Assembly (NCBI GenBank): GCA_023091735.1
Contig: JALKBU010000915.1
Location: forward strand, 1 to 20,775
DNA: 20,775 nt
From: Trichomonas tenax
Taxonomy: Eukaryota; Parabasalia; Trichomonadida; Trichomonadidae
Direction: 5' to 3'
Shown piece after piece: positions 1 to 7,369 of the stretch. Within the stretch, counting starts at the first letter, position 1; each line of letters starts with the position of its first letter. The notes beneath the pieces are model-generated. The model searched no databases. It was given only the letters and a program-made list of their open reading frames with translations, and was not told the DNA's origin. A program made the translations under genes and the position numbers.

Positions 1-552
1 AGTAACAAGTTACAATGAGCTTACGTTTAAAAATAATCGTCGGCATTCCCCTGCTTTAGCTTAGGACAGTAACAGCCTGAACGATCATTCTCAATTCAAT
101 ATCGATGTAAAATAACCCTCCAGGCTGGAAAAAACGATAACCAGCAAGCCAAATATATTAATGACACTTTTCTGTTTCTTTCAAAAATGTGCGCCAAATT
201 TTTTTCCCGCCATTATTTATAAAAAATTTTGTAGTGTCACGGCCTTTTATTTTTCTTGTTGTATTTTTGAACATATATTTTGGTGGGCAAAATTTAAATT
301 GTTCAAGAATGCGATTATTTTATATCCAAAAACTTTATTTTTTGCATACACAATTGGCACATGCAAATACCTGCAAGTTCTTTATACACAATGAGATTTT
401 GAGAATTGTCGGCATCCTATTTGATTTGCATTTTTGAATTGAAAATCATAATCATACATTTGAAAATATATTTTGATTTTGGCTGCTAACAAAATAATAT
501 ATGAATTATTTACAGCAAAACGCAGCAAAAAGTTATTTTAGTCAAGATAAAT
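1..552. other. AT-rich intergenic region, no gene seen
   Basis: Short open frames occur here on the plus strand (161-394 and 189-437), but they are Phe/Tyr/Lys-rich translations of AT-rich DNA with no domain and no Inr at the start. I do not call them genes. The only structured element is a GC-rich double motif at 191-210 (GCGCCAAA followed by TTTCCCGC), described under findings. Confidence 0.6.
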
Positions 553-696
553 TCATTTTGCACCTTTTGAAATCAATGTTGGAGCAACATCTTTACTGTT
601 GTTATAAGCAGCATAATGAAGTGGAGTATTTCCTTACTTACTTTTTGCTTCAATGTTTGCACAGTTAGAAATAATAACTAGAGACAATAAAATTTT
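553..696 (-). pseudogene. Ankyrin-repeat protein remnant
   Basis: Reading the minus strand gives about one and a half ankyrin repeats. First comes the end of one repeat (LVIISNCANIEAK), then a stop, then GNTPLHYAA and SKDVAPTLISKGAK, then a TGA at 553-555. The TPLHYAA signature and the following GA-type turn are diagnostic of the ankyrin fold, which mediates protein-protein contacts. The in-frame TAA just before GNTPLH and the TGA after GAK, plus the lack of further repeats on either side, show a broken leftover rather than a gene. Ankyrin proteins are a very large family in trichomonads, so a stranded fragment is expected. I am confident of the homology and of the decay; the source gene is unknown. 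Confidence 0.72.
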
Positions 697-772
697 TGAA
701 GGTATTGCATTTCGTATTTTATTGCTTAAATAGGGACTCTATGTTGAGATTAGCTTCAGAAGACATAATGTT

Positions 773-1174
773 TTATAATATGAGGAAAACAAATAAAAAG
801 ATTCGTGAATTGATATATGCACTCTGTTGTCGAACTGTGAGACATAATGGAATAATATTAGATCCAAGTTCGAATGCATCATATGTCACACTGATATTAG
901 AGAAGTTCCAAGAAGGATAATATCCAGTGACATGAACATATTTCATCATTGGACAATTGTTGAATAAATTTCTTTTTGCGAATGAAACATTACCAAAATA
1001 TGAAATGATTTGAAGATTATTTAAATTACCAAATGCATTATCCTCAATAAAATTGACATTATTTGGAATTGATAGTGATCGAAGTTTTGGTATTGTTAAT
1101 ATTGATTGCCCAACCATTTTTAATAAAGTTAGAGGAATCAATATTATTGGAATTGCAAATTTGGCTCGAATCAT
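773..1174 (-). pseudogene. BspA-like leucine-rich-repeat protein, C-terminal fragment
   Basis: This 133-residue open frame on the minus strand contains BspA/LRR_5-type repeats: LRSLSIPNNVNFIEDNAF (about residues 31-48), then NLNNLQIISYFGNVSF, then LFNNCPMMKYVHVTGYYP. The closing 'VHVTGYY...F...VT' pattern is typical of the C-terminal end of trichomonad BspA-like surface proteins, which normally carry dozens of repeats and end in a membrane anchor and short tail. Here the frame starts abruptly at an ATG with no signal peptide or upstream repeats and no Inr. It ends in a short hydrophobic stretch (IFLFVFLIL) that may be the start of the anchor, cut by TAA. I read it as a truncated fragment; a short expressed protein is possible but unlikely. 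Confidence 0.68.
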
Positions 1175-1301
1175 TAAAAAAAAATAAATTTATTATTGAA
1201 AAGATTTAAGAGACGAAATAAACGAAAGAAGGTGATCAAGAAAATATATAAAAACGTTATTGGAGACAGAAATATAAATTATAAAATATATCAAAAAAGG
1301 A

Positions 1302-1620
1302 ATGTCAAGAAACAAAAAACATAAGTCAAAAAGAGATCCAAATAAGGTTCTACACATCTCTCAATATAAATATCGTGAAAAGGACTCAAAAGAATAATCA
1401 AGAGAAACGCAAAGACTTCATGACGCGAGAATAAAGATTGCAGCGGAGAAAAGAGTAAAACAAAATTTTAAGACAGAATATACCTGAGAGAACAATCTTC
1501 GATAAGGCGAACAAAAGTTAAAATAGAAAGAATGTTCAAACACATTAATCATGACAGAAAGTTGATACACGTCAACAGCAAGAACTGAAAACGAAAAAGA
1601 AAAATAGAAGCTTCATTGTT
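1302..1620 (+). pseudogene. Decayed Lys/Glu/Arg-rich reading frame, unrecognised
   Basis: From the ATG at 1302 the plus strand reads as a basic, charged protein (begins MSRNKKHKSKRDPNK), interrupted by TAA at 1395 and then by several further TGA, TAA and TAG codons in the same frame. Between the stops it keeps a coherent charged composition (for example RLHDARIKIAAEKRVKQ). The strand is markedly purine-rich over about 1190-1610, as expected for a Lys/Glu/Arg-coding strand. No family is recognised. Purine-rich low-complexity DNA can mimic this pattern, so this is a tentative call. Confidence 0.3.
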
Positions 1621-1675
1621 TTTGCTTTTTTGACTTCAAGTATTTTTTTGTTTTTATGACTTAATTTTATTGTTT

Positions 1676-1681
1676 GTCACT
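1676..1681 (+). promoter_or_regulatory. Inr-like core promoter of the 148-aa gene
   Basis: The sequence GTCACT contains TCA(+1)CT, matching the trichomonad initiator TCAYW. The presumed +1 A at 1679 lies 20 nt before the ATG at 1699, within the short 5'UTR range known for these organisms. It also coincides with the repeated 9-mer GTCACTTTT seen elsewhere in the window. Confidence 0.5.
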
Positions 1682-1698
1682 TTTTTGGATAATTGAAA

Positions 1699-2145
1699 AT
1701 GAAAGTCAGAAACTTTGTTCGATTTATCATCGACGAAGGAACTGAACTTGAATTCCGGATCGAGTGCGACAACAAAGGCCTGCCACTTGTTGGTGATGGG
1801 CGCCGCAAAGCACCGCGGAAGAACCTTCACCAACTTGCAAGATCTTCAAACGCCGAAAAATTCGCTCCTATTCCTCTCCCTCAGATCTCCACTTCGACCG
1901 CAGAGATCGCCCTTCCTCCAAAACCACCTCAGATCATCCCTTTTCCTCTCGGAACTTTTCCTTCGAAAACAACTCTCGACTCTCTTTTCTTTGTCAAGCA
2001 AGTCTCTGAATACCTTCGAAACAGCGATGACTTGAGCGTCGTCGGCCTTAACTCTATTGTCTGCGACTCATGGTCTTTCAGCCTTGAACCTCCGCAACTC
2101 TTCAACAAAACGCAGTATTTCGTCCTTGACACGCAAGCAGTCTAA
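1699..2145 (+). CDS. Small protein of unknown function (148 aa)
   Basis: I do not recognise this protein. It starts MKVRNFVRFIIDEGTELEFRIEC, has a basic patch at about residues 34-48 (GDGRRKAPRKNLHQL), a Pro/Ser-rich middle (about 57-88) and a mixed C-terminal part ending at a TAA. No signal peptide or membrane segment is visible. The frame could be opened six bases earlier at a TTG, but the ATG at 1699 is preferred because an Inr-like TCACT lies 20 nt upstream. Base composition is clearly less AT-rich than the surroundings, and codon use looks like real coding DNA (many C-ending codons). The Inr and codon bias argue for a genuine gene; the lack of a recognisable domain keeps confidence moderate. 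The basic patch could bind nucleic acid, but that is a guess. Confidence 0.55.
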   Translation: MKVRNFVRFIIDEGTELEFRIECDNKGLPLVGDGRRKAPRKNLHQLARSSNAEKFAPIPLPQISTSTAEIALPPKPPQIIPFPLGTFPSKTTLDSLFFVKQVSEYLRNSDDLSVVGLNSIVCDSWSFSLEPPQLFNKTQYFVLDTQAV

Positions 2146-3510
2146 TGACTACATGCTACACATCTCTCCACCTCACTCTTTCTTGTTTGTTAAATCTGTA
2201 CTTATTCTGACTAATTCCTTTTTTTCTCATTTCTTTCTTCCACTCTTTCCGTACATCTCTCTTCATGCCAAACAACACATTTATATATGATATCACTAAC
2301 TTTTGATTAACTTTTTTCTCTTTTTTATTCGTTTTTCTGTTTTCTTCATCATCCCTTCACAAATAAACTACACAAAACTGGCACACACTGTTTCATCAAC
2401 AAAACATGCTCACACTGACTTTCGTTCTAATTTTCCATAAAACATCTTTCTAATCCATCTGCGAGCGAATACGCAATAAACAACTTCCTTATGTGTTGTG
2501 AAAGGAAATGAGAGCTCAAAAAGTGACATGCTTACACAGCAGATTTGTAATTTTTTGACACGTAAAATTTCGTTCATAAAAAGGGGGCGGCACCTAAAAA
2601 AACTCAAGAATTCGTTTAATCTCGATTTGTTGCTACAAGAATGTGAATCTAGAAGAAATTTATGGTTCAATTGGATTGTTTGGTTTGTAATTAATTATCG
2701 AATCTTCAATAAGGTATGAAAGCTGTCTTTGACTGCTTGCATGCATTGTATTGCACCTTAATAGTTGTGTAGTATCGAAAAATCGGAATGTTTTCTACTT
2801 AAAAGTGACAAACGATGCGCTCATTAACGAGGGCGTTTCACCACAATATATTTGTATTTATTGGATAGAGATAGGGTATAATATATTCACATGCATATGA
2901 TGTATCATTCCATTCAATAGTTAATCAATAGAGCTGTGCATAGTCCGAGCTCGTATCACTTATTGTTGACCGATGACGATATGACACAATGAGAGAAACT
3001 ATTTCAAAATGTTATCTTCGAGGACTTTTATGATATCTACACATATATGTTATCTTTAGATAAATATTATGATGGTTATTCCGTATTTTTATACGATAAA
3101 TGAAATTTGATATTAAATTTGTAGCTTATTTTGCCAATATGCATATTACGCATTACAACTTACTATAACATAATGCTTTGTGTGCGTATTTTTATTATGT
3201 ACACTTTAGTTGTGGAGATATTAAAGCTCAAATATCGAAAATTGACAGCGTTGATGCGCTCAAAGATGCATGTTTCTAGGATCACCTCTTAATTTATATT
3301 TCATCTCTTTGATAGATCATATATATATATGATTGTGATTTATCTGTATATTTGCATATTTATCTTTTTTAGCATCGCATATAAAAAGTTATCTCGGTCA
3401 TAGTTTGTCCGAGCGCAAAATAATTTGATTTGAGTAAAAAAATTTTATTATGTACATCTGAAATGCTAACATCAGGTCTGGTTTGGTGCAAAGAAAGCTT
3501 ACAAACTCGT
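2146..3510. other. AT-rich intergenic region, no gene seen
   Basis: The stretch holds short open frames on both strands (for example 2410-2670 minus and 2498-2719 plus) that overlap each other and have no domain or promoter. It contains two copies of the 9-mer AAAAGTGAC (2519-2527 and 2801-2809) and an 18-base perfect AT palindrome at 3316-3333 (ATCAT, then alternating AT, then GAT). I see no RNA gene. Confidence 0.55.
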
Positions 3511-3556
3511 CCTGGACGAAATCGGCTAATTTATTGAAATTACGATTTCGTCCTGG
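3511..3556. repeat. Imperfect inverted repeat (hairpin 1)
   Basis: The arms are 3511-3524 (CCTGGACGAAATCG) and 3543-3556 (CGATTTCGTCCTGG). They pair at 13 of 14 positions around an 18-nt AT-rich loop. It lies only 20 bases before the much stronger hairpin 2. Confidence 0.85.
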
Positions 3557-3576
3557 AGTAGCAAAAACTAGCTGCG

Positions 3577-3628
3577 ACTGTCTCAAAGACAGCATGAGGA
3601 TGGGTCCCCATGCTGTCTTTGAGACAGT
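3577..3628. repeat. Perfect 20-bp inverted repeat (hairpin 2)
   Basis: The arms are 3577-3596 (ACTGTCTCAAAGACAGCATG) and 3609-3628, its exact reverse complement, with a 12-nt loop. Pairing resumes for four more bases (3572-3575 with 3630-3633) after one mismatch. Each arm is itself palindromic (CTGTCT, CAA, AGACAG), so the sequence can fold either as one long stem or as two small ones. A short match to the stem (GCTGTCTTTGA) also occurs near 2711. Confidence 0.93.
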
Positions 3629-3633
3629 GGCAG

Positions 3634-3898
3634 TCTCTCTTGACTTCGCTCTTGTAGGAAAAAGGCAAAATCATATCCGTCACTTTTTCTAATTGAGACC
3701 CCACCCCTCTAATTTTAAAACCTCACTTTACACGTAACATCTATCATGAAAAGTATCACTTTTCGTTTGACGGATTATTATACGCTACATTGATATATAG
3801 ATGAGTTACATCTATAAAAACTAAAATGAAAATTCCAACTTTTTTGAAACTCTCATTATGAACAAATACTATTTACAAACATATATTTTGTATCTCTT
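3634..3898. other. Intergenic region between the hairpins and the 129-aa gene
   Basis: No gene is seen. It carries one GTCACTTTT 9-mer at 3679-3687. The open frame at 3483-3692 runs straight through both hairpins and is not credible as a protein. Confidence 0.5.
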
Positions 3899-4288
3899 CT
3901 AAGTTGATTTCCCACTCTTCTTTGCCTTTTGTCGATTGCGCTTTTTGAGCTTCTTCAAATATTGAGGATATTGATTGTATCTTTCCCAGAACATGCTTAC
4001 TTGAGGGCTCTCGATGTGAGCCGGAGGATATTGATTCGATGCATCAACGTCAGATTCTTTCATCAATACTGAAGTGTCAGACTCGAACGAATTAGGAAAA
4101 TCTGTAAAGGAAAATGAAGTCTGTCTCGAATAAAACGATCCGAAGGAAGATTCAGTTTCATTTGGAGGAAAAGATTCAATATAAAATCCAAAGTGAGAAA
4201 CGGGGAGCTCGAGCATGGATATCATCTCGTTGTGATTACATGATATTACTTCGCTTCCTTTGTAGAGCTCGAAGTCATTGTAAAGCAT
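3899..4288 (-). CDS. Small Ser/Phe-rich protein with basic C-terminus, unknown function (129 aa)
   Basis: No family is recognised. From the ATG (complement of 4286-4288) the protein has an acidic, Ser/Phe-rich middle (around SSFGSFYSRQTSFSFTDF) with many potential phosphorylation sites, then FWERYNQYPQYLKKLKKRN, and ends in a strongly basic tail (KKLKKRNRQKAKKSGKST) that could be a nuclear-localisation or nucleic-acid-binding segment. There is no signal peptide or membrane helix. Upstream on the same strand, TTTTTCATTTG supplies an Inr-like TCATT with its +1 A 8 nt before the ATG, the best-placed Inr in this window. The frame could also open at a TTG two codons earlier, but the Inr position favours the ATG. 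The promoter, sustained open frame and non-repetitive composition suggest a real gene. Confidence 0.5.
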   Translation of the reverse strand: MLYNDFELYKGSEVISCNHNEMISMLELPVSHFGFYIESFPPNETESSFGSFYSRQTSFSFTDFPNSFESDTSVLMKESDVDASNQYPPAHIESPQVSMFWERYNQYPQYLKKLKKRNRQKAKKSGKST

Positions 4289-4293
4289 GAACA

Positions 4294-4298
4294 AATGA
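4294..4298 (-). promoter_or_regulatory. Inr-like core promoter of the 129-aa gene
   Basis: On the minus strand this reads TCATT, matching TCAYW, embedded in TTTTTCATTTG. The presumed +1 A (complement of 4296) gives an 8-nt leader before the ATG at 4288, typical of trichomonad mRNAs. Confidence 0.5.
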
Positions 4299-5569
4299 AA
4301 AATTTAAATCAATTGAATTAAAATTTTGTTACAAAATATTATCGATTTGCAATCATGAACTAGACAGAAATATGAAGTTTTGCAATTGATAACGTATGAG
4401 CATTGAAATGAGGATTTTCGATTCCAATAGCTTTACCGAAATATATCATTGCTAAAAAATGGAATTTGGGAACTTTTTAGAGATAGAGAAAAATGTAAAC
4501 AAAATGCCATTTTATTTTTGATGTATGATTTTTAGGGCATTGCGGGTATAATTAATGAGTTTTGAAGTTCAAATATTGACAAGTTTACAATTCATAGTTT
4601 TCGAGATTGAGGGGATATCGTTTTTAGTAATTTGAAAACTTTACCTTTTACATGACAAAAACTTTGAATTACATGTCAATTGTATTAATCAAAACCTCAT
4701 TTCTCTAACATCTAATGCATAAATCTCTTTATTTTTTATACCATTATTCTTAGAGTTTAGTGTCTATGTCTATAACATAAATAGGATTAACTTTTACTCA
4801 GATTTGATTGTATGAAAAAAATTTGTGACAGATTTTCAATTGAAATGTCATAGAATTCCTTTCAAAATAAAAGGTTATGATTACATGACAAAAATTGTGA
4901 TGGCTATAGTTTTGATCGTTATGAGATTTGGAGCCGTCAAGGAGCAGCATGGAAAGTTCATGAATGATAGTTTTCAAAAAAATCAATGGTGTCTAAAACT
5001 GTGGAGAAATCTTTTCAATCCTGTAATTATTGTGGCTACTCCATTATATACTTCTATACCCGTGTTGCATTTTTATCACTGGATATTGTATCAAGGAGAG
5101 AGCGATTTATAATGATTTTTCATGTTAATATTTTTTTCAATCATGATGGACATTAGATGTAATAGAATTTTAGCTTTAGATTTATATTAATCGAGTCAAG
5201 GTTATTATCATACTAACAAATTTATCAAGATTTAAATTTTGCAATTTCAATTGCCGAATCTTTGATTTTTGGCATTAAAATTTTGTTGTCACGTTTATTT
5301 GCACACAGCAGCAAAAATGGACCAAAAACACGTATATAATGTAATTTATTTCTCTCACATCAAATTCAAATAGATATTCACCCTTTATTAGTTTTTTACC
5401 TTTTCAAAATCTGACAATCTGACACTTTACAATATGACTCGTTGACACGCAAAACAGACAGCAAAGGAAAAAAAAACTCACTAAAACTATATTGATTCTC
5501 AAATGATAATAAGGAAAAAAAAATGAGGCGAGCCGGGAATTGATAATGTTTATTCTTGAATATATATAT
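4299..5569. other. AT-rich region, no gene supported
   Basis: A 95-codon open frame on the plus strand (4825-5112, opening at GTG) is overlapped by a minus-strand frame of similar quality. It has no recognisable domain and no Inr, and I do not call it. The rest is AT-rich with many stops in all frames. TATA-like alternating AT occurs at about 5560-5570. Confidence 0.5.
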
Positions 5570-6105
5570 AGGTAAGCAGCTAGTGCCATGCGTGGAGCCC
5601 AGACGAGGAAGTCATACTAGAAATAATCTTTTGAATTTCACTCACCTCGGAAAGGCGAGTGTTTGTTCGTCTCTTTGGTTTGTGTGTTGTCACCATTTAG
5701 TGGAGGTGTTGTGTGTTTTGTGGTATGTCAGTGAATTTTGTGGTGATTTGTAGATGGGGGGGGATCTCCCGCCTTTGAGGGAATTCTGTGTAAGCAGACT
5801 TCAGATGTAACAATAGCAGGTCATGGAAGTGCTGTGAATATGCCGGAATTTTGGAGAATTGGTTCTGATATTTTTGATCAATGTGTCAATTTCGGGTGTT
5901 TTTGTTATAATTGGTTTTCTTGTAGCCTTTAATACCTGTATATCCAATCTATGTCATGAAATTATGATTTTTGGCATAATTTCAAATTTCTTCAAATTTC
6001 TGTGTGGCACGCAGGATCCATATTAGAATGGGGTATTACTCTGGAGTGGCTCATATGTTGCGTGCATTCAGAATTCTCCTGGAATTGGGCTGAGAAGCCA
6101 AGGAC
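5570..6105. other. GC/GT-richer island without an intact gene
   Basis: Base composition changes here relative to the AT-rich flanks. About 5575-5760 is GT-rich on the plus strand and contains a short hairpin (CACTC...GAGTG around 5640-5662) and a run of eight G at 5756-5763. A 61-codon frame without stops runs 5747-5929 on the plus strand (reads ...TSDVTIAGHGSAVNMPEF...) but lacks a proper start and matches nothing I know. At 5958-5983 there is a perfect 9-bp hairpin, followed by a 10-base direct duplication (5981-6000). I interpret the island as remnants of a mobile or repeated element, or an unrecognised structured RNA; neither is demonstrated. Confidence 0.4.
5958..6000. repeat. 9-bp hairpin plus tandem 10-mer
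   Basis: GAAATTATG (5958-5966) and CATAATTTC (5975-5983) are exact reverse complements around the loop ATTTTTGG. Overlapping the second arm, TTCAAATTTC is repeated twice in direct tandem (5981-5990 and 5991-6000). Confidence 0.85.
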
Positions 6106-6445
6106 CTAAAAGTGATGTGAAGAGTCGTAATCTAAGTCGCCTGAAGAGACACTGTTATCACCATTACGACTCCTCTCTGGGGCTCCAGTATGCATTGTGC
6201 TGCTTACTGGGGTGCTGTTGTTGATTTAGGCTAAGAAGTCGGTGTCTGAGTCGAGCTCGTTCGGCCTGGCTGCCATGTCCGACATCACATTGGGTGTTTA
6301 TGATTGAGTCTTGTTCACTTGTCTGGCTTGAGTCGTTCTCTGTGGTGTTCTCTGATTGCTGAGTCTGATTTTCTTCTGTGTTCGGCTCTGCTTGTTGGGC
6401 TTGATTTTCTTCTGCGGGATGGGCCTCGACCTGCGGCTGCGGCAT
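6106..6445 (-). pseudogene. Frameshifted acidic Gln/Glu/Ser-rich gene remnant
   Basis: An open frame from the ATG at 6445 runs to TAA at 6164-6166 (93 codons). Its first half is a coherent Gln/Glu/Thr-rich sequence (AEENQAQQAEPNTEENQ). After about codon 50 it turns into an unnatural Arg/His/Gln mix (AERARLRHRLLSLNQQQH). In the +1 frame, sense resumes exactly where the first frame loses it: TPNVMSDMAARPNELDSDTD, then a TAA, then NNSTPVSSTMHTGAPERSRN and NSVSSGDLDYDSSHHF, ending at TAG 6106-6108. The simplest reading is a low-complexity acidic protein broken by one indel near 6295-6300 and one nonsense codon. The family is not recognised. No Inr precedes the ATG. A programmed frameshift is possible but not suggested by any slippery site. 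Confidence 0.5.
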
Positions 6446-6503
6446 AGGTTTATTACCTTACTTACTTGAAAAAATCTGGTAAGAAAAAAAGGAGGATAAA
6501 GGA

Positions 6504-6603
6504 GGTGTAAATTTATTTATGGAAATTTCAAAAGTTGAGGAAATAGGAAAGTTAGGAGTAAGAAAGGTAATGGGGTAAGGTGTAAATTTTTATTTATGGA
6601 AAT
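6504..6603. repeat. Short direct duplication flanking the NUMOD4 stop
   Basis: GGTGTAAATTTATTTATGG (from about 6503) recurs at about 6579 with two extra T residues, GGTGTAAATTTTTATTTATGG, both followed by AAAT. The second copy contains the stop codon of the NUMOD4 fragment, so the duplication may mark the break point where the rest of that gene was lost. Confidence 0.6.
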
Positions 6604-6812
6604 CCAATATCGTTATATTTGTTGGGATTCTCTAAAAACTGTCTACTTATGAGAACGTGTAAATGAATAGTCCTATTTAAGCATACCCTATAGAATCCAT
6701 TACTAACACATACGTTTACAAGCTTGTCTGTCTTCACATTCTTTATACAGAAAGGATAGACGTTTAATATTTCATATTTACCCTCATAATCTTTCAAAGG
6801 TATGAACGTCAT
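6594..6812 (-). pseudogene. Orphan NUMOD4 module of an HNH endonuclease-like protein
   Basis: The 72-residue frame begins MTFIPLKDYEGKYEI, the NUMOD4 start signature (xPIxGYEGxYEVS). It continues with SNGFYRVCLN (residues 37-46) and HLHVLISRQFLENPNKY (50-66), matching the 'GY.RV.L...H.LIA..FI.NP' core of NUMOD4-HNH proteins. In homologues the NP motif is followed at once by the HNH part (a 'VDHIDGDRTNN..NLRW'-type sequence). Here the frame stops six residues later and no HNH residues are found downstream. NUMOD4 is a DNA-recognition module of homing-type endonucleases, and related genes are dispersed in trichomonad genomes. The start codon is well placed for the family but has no Inr. I call it a truncated, nuclease-dead remnant; an expressed DNA-binding fragment is an alternative. 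Confidence 0.66.
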
Positions 6813-7369
6813 CTTTACTTAGGAAATAAAAAATAAATTATTTTAAAAAGTGATTATATTTTATAAAGTCATAAGTTTTAAAATTAATAATAACGTTTGT
6901 TTTGAAAGAATTGTAAAATTTAATCCTTACATGGGGGACCCAAGTTTGTACCAATGACTCTGACAAGGTCTGGCGTGTAAAGTGTCACAATACTAACTGA
7001 TGAACAAGTTGTTGTTGATGTTGTATGGTTTCGATGTTAGTGTGTGAGACTCATAGACCTTTGTTGAGACGAATGCTCTTCCATGTTTCTTGTCAGCTTG
7101 GAGTTCGAAAAAGCAGTGTTCGCAGAGAATTTCAGAGACGAGTCAAGTTTTGGGTTCAATCACATGTCACCCATAAACGTAATTTGAAATTATATAATTG
7201 ACACCAATGATAGAAGATGTACAACAATGAATCATACCCTCATTTGTTATGAAGATGCTAAATCAAATCGCAATTCGCGTCGAATATTTCTCGAAGAGTG
7301 GAAAATAAAACTGACAATTTCCAAAAGTGTCATAAAATAAAAGTACGTTATTTCAATATTTAGTACAAA
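6813..7369. other. Intergenic region upstream of the coiled-coil gene
   Basis: One short open frame at 7025-7201 (58 codons from ATG; includes LLRRMLFHVSCQLGVRKSS) lies in a patch less AT-rich than its flanks, but no family is recognised and no promoter is seen, so it is only noted. Near the downstream gene, TCATA at 7330-7334 (38 nt before the ATG) and TCAAT at 7353-7357 (15 nt before) are imperfect or distant Inr candidates. Confidence 0.45.

Noticed and set aside
3483..3692. 69-codon frame across the hairpins
   Set aside because: It reads through both arms of the two inverted repeats, so its length is a by-product of the palindromes.
4825..5112. 95-codon plus-strand frame as a gene
   Set aside because: It starts at GTG, has no Inr and no domain, and is overlapped by an equally weak minus-strand frame; the composition follows AT content.
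5840..5870. AATTTTGGAG followed by a 4-bp hairpin as an Sm site of an snRNA
   Set aside because: The stem is too short and there is no recognisable snRNA body or promoter element upstream.
5915..5983. U5 snRNA-like features: GCCTTTAATAC loop and ATTTTTGG Sm-like site
   Set aside because: The loop differs from the conserved GCCTTTYAY, no proper stem closes it, and the Sm-like word is buried as the loop of a perfect 9-bp hairpin.
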